Origin: Lucifuga dentata
Lineage: Eukaryota; Chordata; Actinopteri; Ophidiiformes; Bythitidae
Assembly (NCBI GenBank): GCA_014773175.1
Contig: VXCM01000048.1
Location: 41,506-105,505 of the forward strand
Length of the DNA: 64,000 nucleotides
Direction: 5' to 3'
The position numbers and the translations under genes were made by a program. The notes under the pieces were generated by a model. The model saw only the letters and a program-made list of their open reading frames with translations. It made no database searches and was not told the DNA's origin. The first letter of the stretch is position 1. Every line of letters begins with the position of its first letter. This document shows, in pieces, positions 1 to 13,026 of the stretch.

Positions 1-2532
1 GCCCAGATGCCACCTGCTCGGAATCACACCAGCACAGTTTCCCCTTTCTCCCTTAAGAGCCAATATATTTAACTGAGTACAATGCAGGCAAAAAGCAGTT
101 GATGAAAAGTAAATCTGAAATCCAAGTGGATTTTTTTTTTTTTTAATCTCTGCCATGTGTCTCTCTTCCCTGGCAAAAGTGCCTAAAGCTGGAAATCAGT
201 CCTCCCTTCAGCTTCTCATCTTTCTGACCCAGGGTGTAAATTTTCCTAAAAGGGAAGATATGAGGGCAAAGGATACACAGAGGCAGGAGTATAGATCACA
301 TTAATTTGTGAAAACCATTTTAGAAAGAGATGGAAATATTCACATGTGACTTTTTCTTATTCATTTGGTACTCCAGAACTCAAAACAGTAACAATACTAC
401 ACCCCTGCAGCCAGAGCTTAATATCTGAATAAATAAAAATACATTGACAACATGTTTTCCAGTGTTGAAAAAACTCCCAAAAAAGGTTTAAAACCACATC
501 TGCACCCTTCCTGTGCCAGCCAGCACACACTCTTTTCTAAACAAGAAAACTAACAGCCACACACAAGCAACATATATCATTTAAAAGAAGAAATCAAGCT
601 GATTTTAAACATGTTTCATGTCTGCACATTCAGAACTTCCACTGATTTGTGACATGCATATCAACTCAGATTACAGGTAAAGTTCAACCTCCATCAGAGG
701 AATGTGAAAACAGCTTTTAGTGTTAAACTCAGCTATCAGTCAGTACAGTGAAAGCTAAACATCCAATGGAAGGAATCAGAAGAAAAACACAGTTTTTAAA
801 CTAACAAGTGGCATCCATTTACATAGTCCAAACTGAACAAAACAAATACACAGTAGCCCTCAAAAAAAAAAAAAAAANAAAAAAAAAAAAAAAGAAAGAA
901 AACAAGTAACAAAAATAAACAAAAGGTTTTGTTTTCTACAAGCGGTCTGACTGATACCATGACCTTTTCTTCAGTGTTAGCATAACATAGTTTTCTTCTG
1001 CCAAGTTGCACTTTGCAATTTAATCAAATAGTAAATACATTGAATAAAATAACATGACAGTGGAGCCATTAGCCTCTGAATAAGAAACTGCAGGGCCAAA
1101 TAATTTGGTGGGAGAATGTTAGGTGATGTATTCCTGGTTGCTATGGACATAATGTGCTTTATTTCTTTAATTTCCAAGGGCCTATTTTCTGCAATACACA
1201 TATTGTTTCTGAAATGAAAAGTTTCTGATGGTCATCAGGGGTCTACTTCTTTTTTACTGCATACTAGTGTTCTGAAATTATGATTATTTTTGAGTCCAAA
1301 TTGTAGGAAACAAGCAGGCAACATTGAGACTCTTGAAGTGTGGGCAAAAGAAGACCACAGAGCCCCATCTTTGAGTGCAGACAGCCTCTCACTGCTGCAG
1401 AGATGTTGATTACTGTGGAGCATGCCCTAAGAGATGTCATTAATCAAGTTAATGAAACACAATGTCAATAAGAACCCTAACAAGATTCCCTTGCAAACTG
1501 ATGGCCTGCCTGACATCAACATGAGAAAGCCTGCTAATGGAGTAACTGCCTTCCCTGTTTGACGAGGAGGATTACAAGCATTAAGCACAGAGTCTGGATG
1601 AATAAGAAGCATGTGGGGAATGTAAAATGAAGCAAAACAAAAACTGTCTAGCGTGATTCATTTATACATATTAAGAAGAGACAGTATTAGCCTGGGTTGA
1701 GTTGTTGCCTGGCAAATAGCAATACAGCTGGTACAGATTAACTAGGTTAGACTGACTGATTAAAATATTATGGCAGGTCTTGCTTGGGTCTGTGTGTCAA
1801 CATGTCTTGTACCTTAGTGGATCCAAGTGGACTCCCTATCAGCTCTGATCAATTCTATAAATTAGTATTTGAGAGACTTTTGGACGTTTCTATGGCTTTA
1901 TTGATTCTGAAGACATGTGTTGCTCCTCTTTTTTAACATTGAACAACTGCCAGCATAGCTGTTTCTCTCTCTCTCTCTGTTTGGGTCTCTTCGGGTCGGC
2001 CGTGTTTTGGCTCAGGTCCAATCTTTGGGTCTATTTTGAAATGGTTCCGACAGTCTTTGGATCCCTTTCATATCAAGTCTGTTTGTTTGAATATGAATTC
2101 ATATGTGTCACTTCCAATAGGTTTTCCACAGGTCTGCTTTGGATTGAGTCCAAAATTTTGCACCTGGGAAGATCTCTGCTGCAATATAAATCAGTGGAAA
2201 AAAAGTCACAAAATGTGGGGCGACTGTGGAATTGCTTCCACCCAGAACAACAGAGAGAGATTTGAACATCTGTATTGTAAATGACCACATCTCTCAGGGA
2301 ACAGATTGTAACACAATCAGTGATGTTCCAGCTTCTATCCATATGGCCTTTTAATCGCTCCTTCACACCCGTGTGCAACATGTCAGCAGCCAGTTATGTC
2401 TTTATTTATTACGTGGCCTCACATAAATGACCCCTGAGTGCCTCAGATATGTCCTGTTGCAATTTGTTTCAACAGTTACTTGTCTTTGCTTAATTGGGTG
2501 AGGCCAATGGCTGAATAATCATCACTCATCTT

Positions 2533-2568
<36 letters not shown>

Positions 2569-2597
2569 ATTTTGTGTCTCTCTCTTACTCAGGNCTT

Positions 2598-2633
<36 letters not shown>

Positions 2634-4072
2634 ATTTTGTGTCTCTCTCTTACTCAGGCCCTTCCTCTCAGTGACATAATGGTAATATATTACTGTTAAT
2701 GCAGAGATATTGTAAAAGCCAATCAGCTAAAGGAAGTGATGTTTTAACCTTGATCTTGCGGTGTGTTTTGCACATTAGATACATCAGGCTACAAAAGTAT
2801 TTCATGAAATATCGTGGATGTTTAAATTGACATACTTATGAACATAGGGAAGTGAATACAAATAACCAGCTATTTTCCCATATATAGTTTACATTTGTAA
2901 ATCTTCAAACTAAGAAGAAATTTACACCAATTAAGTGTTGCTGATCCAATCAAGAGAGCAGGAAACCAATGCAATGGATTAGGATGTGGGGGAGGTTATG
3001 GGGATGCTGCAATGAAGCAATCCAGTAGATGTTTAATTTATCTCCAGTACCTGGGGGATGCTGCACAAATTGGCCGCAAAAAGCAATATGAATTGGTGCT
3101 GATAAGGTTAGTGGGCTGCTAAGCTAATATATGAATACAACTGCATGCAAAATAAAAGGATAAGAAAAGACGATACTGACTAAAAGAGAACACCAATATG
3201 GCTTCACCGGGGTGCTGTGTTGTCCTGTGACATTTGTTGGGCTTCACTTTGCATCTGACAAACCGAGGAGACGATCAAATTAGAGTTTAGAAATAAGAAA
3301 AGAGCACAGAAAGAAAGGAACATGTAGAATGGGAGCTGATTATAAAAACTCAATTCAGACATGTATAGCTCCATGCTTGAATTTTAGAAATAGGAGTGCA
3401 ATAATAAGAGTGGTCTCAAAGGATCTTTCAGTCTCCTTTTGTATTTCCTTACAGTTAAGAAGAGAAAAGATTTCAAAGAAGCAAATCAAACAATAATGTA
3501 AATTGGCCCATTCAGCCAACTAATCTGGATTACAATTCTTCAGCTAATCCATACAGCTTCTCTTCATTAGAACGTATCAGTATCATTTCAGTAAGAAGGA
3601 TAAGAAGTTCTCAGCTTCCACTAAGCACTTTATAAATGGCTTCATATTATCATGATTAGACAAAGCTTACTGTTATCTTTCCCAAGATTCTGATGAGAGC
3701 AAGTTTTCCACAACATAAAATCATGAGCTGAAATGCAATAATGTGGCTACAAAATTGGCAAAGGATAATGTAAACCTGCAAATTGAATACTGAATGGAAT
3801 AGTAAAAATGCCTACTGCGTAATTAATATTGAAAAGAAATGTCTGATTTAAATTCAATGGTAAATTTATATTCACATTAACAGTCTACATTAACAAGGCA
3901 AACACTATACAAACCTACAATAAAATCACATTTTACTTAATGTTCAAGGATTCAAAGGTTTTATTTGTCACATGCTTAACAGTTTAGCAGTGAAATGCCA
4001 TATTTGGTGATTAGTGTGCAACAAATTTCATTCAGGAAAAAATGAAATTCTTGATGTATAACATCAAGGTCA
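1..4072 (+). other. Non-coding stretch, probably grm4 5' intron
   Basis: No exon or gene was recognised. It holds an A-rich tract with a single N (about 862-893), a CT-rich tract near 1963-1978 and the N-separated duplication at 2530-2658. Short open frames here lack any recognisable domain and are interrupted by simple sequence. Confidence 0.5.
2530..2658. repeat. 64-bp direct duplication around a single N (assembly join)
   Basis: Positions 2530-2593 and 2595-2658 are identical, each running from cttcaatctctc through the CT repeat to ttactcagg, with one N (2594) between them. An exact duplicate touching an N on both sides is what an unmerged contig overlap looks like. The real genome probably has one copy. 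Confidence 0.85.
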
Positions 4073-4562
4073 TGAAAACACCTAGATTTGTAAATTGTTT
4101 TATCCAAGCTATGTCCATGTTTTTGTTGTAAGTTCAAAAAAAGTTCAATGTCTGATTTTTAATGTTGATTCTACCACGTTTTTATAAAATGAGAAGACCA
4201 CTGAGATAGATGTGTACTGTGTATATATATATATATATATATGGCAATACAGTGTGTGTGTACACACACACACACACACACATATATATATGTGTGTGTG
4301 TATATATATATATACACACACACACTGTATTGCCATATTTATATGCACATGAGTAAAAGGTTATATTGTATTTATTGATTATGATATTGTCAAGCTGTCT
4401 TTACATGTTTATGCGGTACACATGTCCATCTCAGTGGTCTTCTCATTTTATAAAAACGTGGTAGAATCAACATTAAAAATCAGACATTGAATTTTTTTTG
4501 AACTTACAACAAAAACATGGACATAGCTTGGATAAATCGATTTACAAATCTAGGTGTTTTCA
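4073..4562. mobile_element. Foldback element with ~145-bp inverted arms
   Basis: The arm at about 4073-4216 (tgaaaacacctagatttg onward) is the reverse complement of about 4413-4562, with only a few mismatches. Between them lies a second palindrome, 4241-4336, that begins atggcaatacagtgtg and ends cacactgtattgccat around TA and CA repeats. The nested, near-identical arms suggest a foldback or MITE-like DNA element, or a recent inverted duplication. No transposase frame is present and I see no clear target duplication. Confidence 0.7.
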
Positions 4563-7309
4563 CCAATGTTGATTTATGTTAATTTCAATCTGATTAGGGT
4601 ATTTACATCATTCCGAGGGACCAGACAAGCTTGACGTCCCCAAATTTGATACTTTAACTGGTGGTGTCTTCAGAGATGTTTCTGAATGTCTCCCTATCTG
4701 TATTACGAGGAGTGGTGTAGCGATTAGATTACATTTGGACCCACAGACCGGAGGAAATGTGAATGATTTAATCTAACTGTACTAGTAAAAACTCCAGCTA
4801 AAATTATTGACTATATTTTATTATTTAAGTCTGACTTTCGATGATGATCCTTTTGAAACTTATGTTTGGAGTGTCATGCTTTTTCTGACTTGCACTCTTG
4901 GACTTGCACTCGCACTCTTGTAATCTGGATTACCACCAGGACCATGTAACCAGAGGCAGGTAACACAACAACAGTTTTAAGATTAGCAGAAAATTTATTG
5001 ACGCTTGTGAGGGAACCAGAACAGAACAAAAAAAGTAACATGATTTAGTGTAGACAAAGACAAATAGAAATACAGAAATACTAAATAATTCATGATGAAG
5101 GTAAATGTGCATCTAACAGTTTGATCAGGAGGAAAAACATAGTTATGCCTGTTTTACATTAGCATTCCCTTGAAACGCCACTGTTGTCACTTTCCTTTAT
5201 ATCAGGGCTGAGAACACAATAAAAGATATTTAGATGATAAACAACAACATTTGACCAAGATAAAATATTATTGAGGGTTAGAAATGGAAATAGTTCATCA
5301 TCTGAGGAGCCTGAATGTACACAGTGCATTTGATTTCAAGCTGACCATTACATTTGATTTTTTTTTTTTTTTTTTTTTTGTTTGTATTTGTATTTGTACA
5401 AGAGAAAATTTTGACCTGGTGCAAGAGGGACGGCCAGAGGGTCACTGAAAAATATTAAGATCCATCCTCTGGGAACCCTGAGTACCCACAGCCAATTTCA
5501 AAGAAAGTGGGCAATTAGCTTCCCTGTCACATTGAAGCAAAGTGTTGGTCAATGAAATTTGGCCTGAAAGTGGAGATAGAGGAAAGAACAGAATAGGAAT
5601 CATCATCTGGGGATCAAGAATATCCATTCATAGTGATTTTTTTTTTTTTTTTTTTTTNGGGGGGGGGGGGATATCAAATGAGTAGAATTTTCCCCATTTT
5701 TTGGCATTATCTTGTAGGTTGTTGCATGGACAATTTCAAGTAATGGTAAAAATTGAGCCACACTCAACACCATATGGTGTGAATAATGTAAACAACATGT
5801 CTCTCTTTACCTGTATTTAAATGTATTGACATAAGTTATATTGTCACAAGGAGATTATTCACACATCAACAAAGAGGCCCTGAAATGAGTCTGTGGTCTC
5901 TTTGTAATGATGGAAACCAACTTTTTGTATCATTTGCATAGCAATGTTATTACTCTGCAGTGTCACAGAGTTCCAACAATTTTTCAGAACCCCATGCTTC
6001 CTCTAATGGAGGATAAATGCAATTTCAGTCCTGCACAAGGACCTTGAAGGGTCAATTTAGAAGCGGGTATGGCAAATATGCCGTCGTGTTATAGCGAGGC
6101 AGGGAGACCACTGTCACTGGGGGAGGGTGATAGAGGCTTTAGAGCCTTATGCCATGGAAAATGTCAGCATTCACCAACCACTGACTTTCTGGGACAAGCA
6201 ATATCCTGCCGCAATATTCAGCAATAAACTAAGCCTTGATAGTGAAAACTGAATTCGATTTAGCAAAAAATAACAGTAATGCAGTAATTCGAATAAAATT
6301 TCCATATGGTAATAGGCTGCACACTGAAACACAAATAGGATTCCAATTGGCCTATTAGCCCTGATGAAATCAGGAAAACATCTAAACAAGGCTAAGCATT
6401 CTGGTTTGATTGAAATGAACGGAAGAAGAATTACAGATTCTGTTTACTCTAATTTAGTTTTTCATTGGAATAAACCTGTATACAATTTACAACCAACAAT
6501 TTATTTCTCTGAAAACAGCTGCAGAAAGAAGTGCTCTGCCCTGCATTAATGCAATGTGAGTAGGGATTTTCTTCCAAACTGTTTTGGTTAAAAAAAAAAA
6601 AAAAAAANTAAAAAAAAAAAAAAAAAGAAGCTATTTTAAGGATAAGCACACAGTGTGAAATTTACATTCCACAATATGTTGATTAATATATTTTTCAAAG
6701 CCAAGGTTGTGTTGCTTTCAGATGTGACCTACTGGGCATTCTGGCACACTTGATATTTCCCCTCTAGCTTTCCTCATTTTGGTCTCTATTATGCTTGTTA
6801 GAGTTAAAGAAAATCCACATCAGAGGAAAAAGGAAAACTAAGACCTTTCACAGCTTCATAAAAATGTGACACTCTCCATCAGTCCTGAAGACAAACAGTG
6901 GGAGGCTGGGGCGCAGCCATAAAAGTCTATCCTTTGTGCAAGTAAAGGCAGACATTTTAGTCTAGGGAAGAAAAACAAACAGCCTTTCATTTGTTTGTTG
7001 CCATTAAATTATTTTCTCTGGCAGAATTCACACTAAAGAGGTTTAGAAGTTTGTAACTTTCTCTGCAAAACTGAAGCTTAAGACACTGGCAAATGTTCAG
7101 GATTTCAAGTGTTATTAAAGTCATTACATTGAAGTCTTTATAAAGTTCCATGAACATGTTTCTAAGTTGATTCAGAATGAGACAAGAATGAATTTGTCTG
7201 GCAGGAAGGTTTGACAAAATGTCACTTTGACTCAGGGTATGTCATTTCCATTACAATGTGCTTAACAGTCATCTAAAATAGAAACATGTACCACGTACTG
7301 TAGAGAGAG

Positions 7310-7339
7310 GCTGGGAGAGGGAGAGGGAGAGAGAGAGAN

Positions 7340-7370
<31 letters not shown>
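7310..7370. repeat. (GA)n microsatellite with an N
   Basis: A run of GA dinucleotides is interrupted by N at 7339, so its length is not reliable. Confidence 0.9.
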
Positions 7371-7371
<1 letters not shown>

Positions 7372-7598
7372 CATGTGGGTGGAACAAAGCAGGATCAGAT
7401 TTGAAGGGTGTCCTTGCAGAATTGTTTGATCAGCCAATTGGGAGCGACTTGCTGTAACTGTTGAATTTCATTTCTCATTTGTTATTTTGTTATTCTGATG
7501 AATACACGATCAAAATTAAACCACTGTTATGTCACAAAAAACATTTTTAATCATATGTATGCCTTAAGTTTTGCTTGTGATATGAAGATTAATCAGTC

Positions 7599-7625
7599 GG
7601 GGGGGGGGGGGNGGGGGGGGGGGGG
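7599..7625. repeat. Poly-G tract with an N
   Basis: About 26 consecutive G with N at 7612. Long G runs are difficult to sequence, so the length is uncertain. Confidence 0.85.
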
Positions 7626-8007
7626 TGTTGTTACATTTTCACAGGGATAAATCTATAATTTTTAATCTCATACTTCCACTTCTCTCTTGTATTGATCCAG
7701 TTTGTACCAAGCTTTGTGAATGGATTAAGCTAGCATGCAACAAACAGAAGGCACTGTCCCAACTTCATGATCAATGAGAGAGACAGTGCGGGTCAACAGT
7801 TTCAGTATGTGTGTGTTTACTGAGGCAAAGCATTGGAGCGAGAGGGGCTGGTGGAATCGAGGGTGCAAACTAGAATCAATACAACAGCTGTCATCATTTG
7901 CAGGGTTTATTAATGGCTTTGCCTCAAGCCAGCAAAGAGAGTTACACTCACTTGCATTTAGGCATCAACACTTACAGCATTTATGGAGCTCAGTTCCTGT
8001 CAATCAC

Positions 8008-8982
8008 GTATGTTAGAGTGGTGCAGGACATGTATGAGAGCTGTAAGACAGTGGTGAGGTGTGCCGTAGGTGTGACAGAGGAGTTCAAGGTGGAAGTGGG
8101 ACTACACCAAGGATCAGCTCTGAGCCCCTTCTTGTTTGCTGTAGTGATGGACAGGCTGACAGATGAGGTTAGACAAGAATCCCCTTGGACTATGATGTTT
8201 GCAGATGACATTGTGATCTGTAGTGAGAGCAGGGAGCAGGTGGAGGAAAACCTAGAGAGGTGGAGATATGCCCTGGAAAGGAGAGGAATGAAGGTTAGCC
8301 GCAGCAAGACAGAATACATGGCTGTGAATGAGAGGGACTCAAGTGGAATGGTGAGGTTACAGGGAATAGAGATAAAGAAGGTGGAGGATTTTAAGTACTT
8401 AGGGTCCACAGTCCAGAGCAATGGAGAGTGTGGAAAAGAGGTGAAGAAACGTGTGCAAGCAGGTTGGAATGGGTGGAGAAAAGTGTCAGGTGTGATGTGT
8501 GACAAAAGAGTCTCGGCAAGAATGAAAGGAAAGGTGTACAAAACGGTGGTGAGACCAGCGATGTTGTATGGCTTAGAGACAGTGGCACTGAGGAAAAGAC
8601 AGGAGGCAGAGCTAGAGGTAGCAGAGACTAAAATGCTGAGGTTCTCTTTGGGAGTGACGAGGATGGATAGGATCAGGAACGAGTACATCAGAGGGACAGC
8701 GCATGTTAGATGTTTTGGAGATAAAGTCAGAGAGGCCAGACTGAGATGGTTTGGACATGTACAGAGGAGGGATAGTGAACATATCGGTAGAAGGATGCTG
8801 AGGTTGGAACTGCCAGGCAGGAGGCCTAGAGGAAGACCAAAGAGGAGATTTATGGATGTAGTGAAAGAGGACATGAAGTTAGTTGGTGTGAGAGAAGAGG
8901 AGGCAGAGGATAGGGTTAGATGGAGGCAGATGATTCGCTGTGGTGACCCCTGAAGGGAAAGCCGAAAGGAAAAGAAGAAGAA
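8008..8982 (+). mobile_element. 5'-truncated RTE-type LINE insertion with target-site duplication
   Basis: The insertion is bounded by gttcctgtcaatcac (7993-8007) and gttcctatcaatcac (8983-8997), a 15-bp target-site duplication with one difference. The body encodes the C-terminal part of a non-LTR reverse transcriptase, and its 3' end is a short GAAAGG/AAG-rich tail rather than poly-A. This tail and the protein resemble RTE-clade elements common in fish. It lies in the same orientation as grm4 in a long intron. The low divergence of the duplication and the unbroken frame suggest a fairly recent insertion. Confidence 0.88.
8009..8953 (+). pseudogene. Reverse transcriptase fragment of the RTE-type LINE (5'-truncated ORF2)
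   Basis: The frame is open from host sequence at 7898 to the TGA at 8951-8953, but only residues after about 37 belong to the element. Visible motifs are GLHQGSALSPFLF (fourth reverse transcriptase block) and FADDIV, the catalytic F/YxDD box, coded at about 8198-8215. These are followed by KVSRSKTEYM, FKYLGS and the C-terminal RLRWFGHVQRR and GRRPRGRPKRRFMDVVKED segments. The endonuclease and N-terminal reverse transcriptase are missing, so it cannot work alone. The apparent start codon is chance fusion with flanking DNA. The long minus-strand frame over the same bases is a shadow. Confidence 0.85.
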
Positions 8983-9234
8983 GTTCCTATCAATCACCAT
9001 GATGTAAGCTGCTCTAAGCAATGGCCTGGCTACCTCCTTTCACCTCCCAAAAGCACTCCTCTCAATCAGATAATGAATGACATCAATTATGTGACCAAGC
9101 TGCCAAGATATACAAATGACTCAGAATGGGTCAAAGTCTGAAGGCTAGCAGTGGAGATTTTTCTGATTTCGTTATATTCCACCATTTCTATTGAGTAATA
9201 TAGGAGATGTCTGCTGGACATTGCTAACGTTTGC

Positions 9235-9830
9235 AAACTCAAGATTCAAACCTACAGAAATGCATCCAGTAAGACAAACCCACAGGTCATGAACTGGCCT
9301 GAAAGCTTACTTTTTTCATTACTCCTTTACTTCTTCAACATGTTTACATCAACATGTAACATGGTTAGACACTAAGAGTGGGAGGATCAACCCCTAAATT
9401 GTCAATACTATCCAATACCAAGTCTTGTTTTGGGTTTAGATTCCAGCATTAATTATAATATAGATACAAAAAAAAAAAAAAAAAAAAAGGCTGCATTGGA
9501 TCCATCGGAGGAGGAAGGTAAGATAAGTGGCCTTCTCCAGATCACCTTTAAGGCACATGGAAACACTTGTTGCTTCTCTGCTGCTGTTGTGAGCAGTCAT
9601 ACAATGCACTCTACCGTCTAAAACATATATTCATGCCAGAAACAATTTTTTTTTGGCACTGCCTACCACTATCAGACATATCCACAAAGAATGAAGCTAG
9701 AGACTGTTTGGCACAGTTGCTCACCTCAGTCACAGCAGGTGTTGCCAGATCAGGCCTGATGCAGCTGGCCAATCAGAACAGACCAGGCTTTTCAGGAAGA
9801 GTACCTAAAGTACCTAAAATGGCCTGTTTT
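9235..9830 (-). mobile_element. Degenerate copy of the TTAA-bordered repeat family (copy E)
   Basis: Read on the minus strand, two blocks match the family. Block 9250-9360 carries the tgcatccagtaa, cctgaaagctt and cctttacttc segments, and block 9755-9800 carries agcctggtctgttctgattggcc. The part between them has an A tract (9469-9488) and looks like an insertion or diverged sequence. The ends could not be placed. Confidence 0.5.
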
Positions 9831-11284
9831 CACATAGTGTTCACTGTAGTGGATCAACCTGTGTTTTGCACATTAAAGCACTGCAATGCTTACAAAATTG
9901 AACTCTAAATTAAAATCAGGACATGGAAATCTCTAAAACATATCTTTTATTTCACCTTCTCACTGTGGCTCAATAAAACTTTTCGGAAAATGAAAAGGTC
10001 TATCTACCTGTTCACAACAAACGTTGTCATCAGTCAGCCAGGATACAGCCATAAGGGCAACAAGTGTTTCCAGTGACAGGTGATACTTTTTCCTGTGGTT
10101 GTCAGAAAATTTCCTGCTGGCAAAACACGGTGTTCTCTCTCTCTTAGTGGTTCCACAATTTGTCATCTACTACATCAGACAGCAGAGAAAAAGACATGCG
10201 GCTTTTTATGGCAGTTGAATTGTTTCTACAGATGGTGGCAGCTCTGGTGAAGAATAGGGCTTCAGTTCAGTCAAATATCAGCGCAGTGTAAAGCAAATGA
10301 ACAAATCCATTTTTCCTGCTGTCAAATACAATTGTTGAACATTGCGTGATAGATGAACAAAAAAGACATTATGGTCTGCTTTTCAGAGCTGACAGTAAAA
10401 TTATATAGACAATTTATGATTAATACGGAGGAGGCGATATGATTAAAAAAATAGATGAAGTGTGAATCCATCTACAAGCTATAAGCTGAAAGAAATTATA
10501 TAAACTCTCACTAGAATAATGTAGGGACTGCAAAAGAATTGAAAGATGATGGGAATATTATCAGTTCTCAGTCTTCATGAAAGGTTTCAAGAGCTGGATG
10601 ATGAATGTGGCTGATTGTTGTTCTCTTTAGTCCCTGCAGAGATTAGATGCTGGCCTCCAGGTACAGGACCAAGAGATTAGCCCACTTTAAAGCTTCCACT
10701 GCAGTGACCCACAGACTTGAAACTGTAGTCTTGCTTGACAAGGACTGCTTCCTGGACTGGGGAACCTGATCCAGGATTACCAGGCTTTAGTCCACTTTTT
10801 TAATTTTATTTTTTCAATATCATTTTTAGTTTATAGTACAAGCCTGAAGCAAATCAACATTGTCTGTCTGAGTCTTCACTAAATCTGCTGAAGTATTATG
10901 TTGTTGGAGAGTGTTGAAGCCTGCGAGGACTCTAAAGGAAGGTTTAAAAGTATACTCATACTTTCACATATGTGGTGGTTAGTGGAGTATCACTTCATTC
11001 TTTTCACAAGTTATGCAAGCATGGGTGCACATATTTTTTCATTCCAGCACTAAAATGAGAGCCAGTAGATTGGTAGAGGCCTCCATATTTTCAGCAATGC
11101 CATAACTCCATGGAAACCTAACATTGATACTTCTCCAGCTTACAAAGGAGGTTCCATGCCAACTACATTTTTTCTCTCAGTGTTTCAGTTCTTGCTTCCC
11201 TATTTTGCAAGTAGAAGCTTATTACCTCGACTACAGGTCTGTTAAAGGAGTCACAGTACAGCACAGCATGATTAGCTGATGTAC

Positions 11285-11386
11285 GACTGTGTTCAAATGT
11301 GTGTACATTCGAACACAGTCAAATGTGCATGCTGTCATAAGTGACTCTTGCGCAATGCACAAGAGTCACTGATGACAGCACGTGCA
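11285..11386. repeat. Two adjacent hairpins
   Basis: Hairpin one, 11285-11320, has 16-bp arms (gactgtgttcaaatgt and its complement) with one mismatch and a 4-nt loop. Hairpin two, 11326-11386, has arms of 25 and 27 nt around a 9-nt loop with one mismatch and a 2-nt bulge. The second has the size and shape of a short miRNA precursor stem, but I do not recognise it as a known miRNA. Confidence 0.75.
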
Positions 11387-12918
11387 TACAGTTCTGTTGT
11401 ATGTTCCAGCATTTATTACTGCTCCATCTGTGTACAAAAAAAAATGTTGCCGTTTCTTTGCTGTGGCTGCTTAGTACACAAATGAGTGTCTACAGAAGAG
11501 CTGATATGAATATTTTCATTTGAGGGCACACATGCATACCATCGGGCTGCTCATGTGCACCCTTACACATATGGTATAAGCATTAACTTTAAACAACAGA
11601 AAACTCAACAGAAACTGGCATATTGCTTTATGCAGTCTCTTTCTCTAAAGTAATTTGCCCCAAGAAAAAAAGTTTGGCCTGTCTTCCTCCATCAACTGTT
11701 CTTTTATTGTAGATTTGGGAAAATGAATATTGTGTGCACTCTGCTGTTAATCCTCTACAGAATTCTTGACAAGGCCTGAGAAAGATAAAGCAGCCATCAA
11801 ATACTTAGATATTTTTGTTTTGCATTGTGACAGCAGAATATATTTCTTTAAACAGAGATGTTTTTTTTTAAAGGTCTTTCACTTATTTCTGTCTCACGTA
11901 AAGTTGGAACTGTGCCCATGAATCTGGCCGTAAACAAGTATCATCCAAACCAATTTGCTGTCAAATAAATAGGAGCATTTTGTGGAGTGCAACAACAGAT
12001 TCTGAACTTTTGTTAAGCATGGCAATATGGTAATAGCATCAGTAATATGTTCAGGCAGCAGTGTTGGCCCCACAAGGTAGCCAGTCAGTATTACTGATGT
12101 TTAAGCAGACATTGTATAAGTTTAAATCCCCATTTCAAACAAAGCTGGAGTAAACCTATTTTGCACACTTGCTAATCCAAATTATCTTTAAATACAATGC
12201 TCATCCACAGTTTTCCTTAAGTCACAATGCAGAGATATTTAATACATTCTGCATACAAAACACCAATGAACACATTCAAACAGACTCGGATGACTGACCA
12301 GTTATGGAATGACATGCTTTTAGGAAAACATTAAAATTTCCTCAACTTTACTTGAAAATACTGTGTCTGGAAGGACGGATGAGATATTCCTTGTGGTGGA
12401 ACCTATCAAGCATTAAAAATAAATAAGAAAATAAATAAATGCAGGAAGAGTTGTAGTGTGGAGGGTAAAGAAGCCCTCTTGTAACACAGCTTCCTAGTTT
12501 GAAGTTTTGCTTTAGGTGAGAAAATCTGTGTGGAGCTGACTTTACTGCTTAGGTAACTATTGTCGCCGTGCCCTTGAGCAAAGCCCTGAATGTAAGTTTT
12601 TCAGCACTGAGTGTGACACTATTAAAGTGAAAATGTATGCATGCGTGAAAATGCACTCTGGAACTGTGAAGCCATTTCAGTGCATGTAATTGACCCAGTA
12701 GTGCAAGACTTGTTGTACTGGACAACTCTAATGTGCAATGAATGTGTGCCCATGCCTGCAAGTTCCTAGAAGCCTTTGGTGTAAATAAAAATGTTTTTAT
12801 TCAAATGGCCAGGTCAGGAGAAAATATTCAAAGGTCTATTTAAGACAGAATCAATGGCTCAATCAGTATATGCATAAATACATTAGCATCTATCATTTAT
12901 ATGCTTTGATAAATACTA

Positions 12919-13014
12919 TGTGTGTGTGTGTGTGTGTCTATATATATACATATATACATATATATATACGTATATATACATATATACGTATATATACGTA
13001 TATATATATATATA
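12919..13014. repeat. (TG)n followed by TA/CATA microsatellite
   Basis: A TG run (12919-12938) merges into TATA, TACATA and TACGTA units. The following LINE tail is inserted at its right edge. Confidence 0.9.
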
Positions 13015-13026
13015 AACTATAGCAAA

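Larger units (their letters stand above)
4563..7992 (+). other. Non-coding intronic stretch
   Basis: No gene was recognised. It contains a poly-T tract (5358-5379), a T/G tract with N at 5658, an A tract with N at 6608, a (GA)n tract with N at 7339 and a poly-G tract with N at 7612. The short frames have no domain signature. Confidence 0.5.
8998..13014 (+). other. Non-coding intronic stretch
   Basis: Apart from the degenerate repeat copy near 9235-9830 and the paired hairpins at 11285-11386, I see no gene or named element. The last 95 bases are a TG/TA microsatellite. Confidence 0.5.

Noticed and set aside
4145..4348. Small frame with repeated Val/Cys/Ile residues
   Set aside because: It lies in TA/CA repeats within the foldback.
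7898..8008. ATG start of the 351-residue frame as a host gene start
   Set aside because: The insertion boundary at 8008, set by the target-site duplication, shows that the first 37 residues are chance host sequence fused to the element.
7990..9021. 343-residue open frame on the minus strand
   Set aside because: It is the antisense of the LINE reverse transcriptase frame, and its Ser/Leu-rich text has no domain signature.
12922..13026. N-terminal part of the frame running into the LINE tail
   Set aside because: It is microsatellite sequence; only the part after 13027 is LINE-derived.
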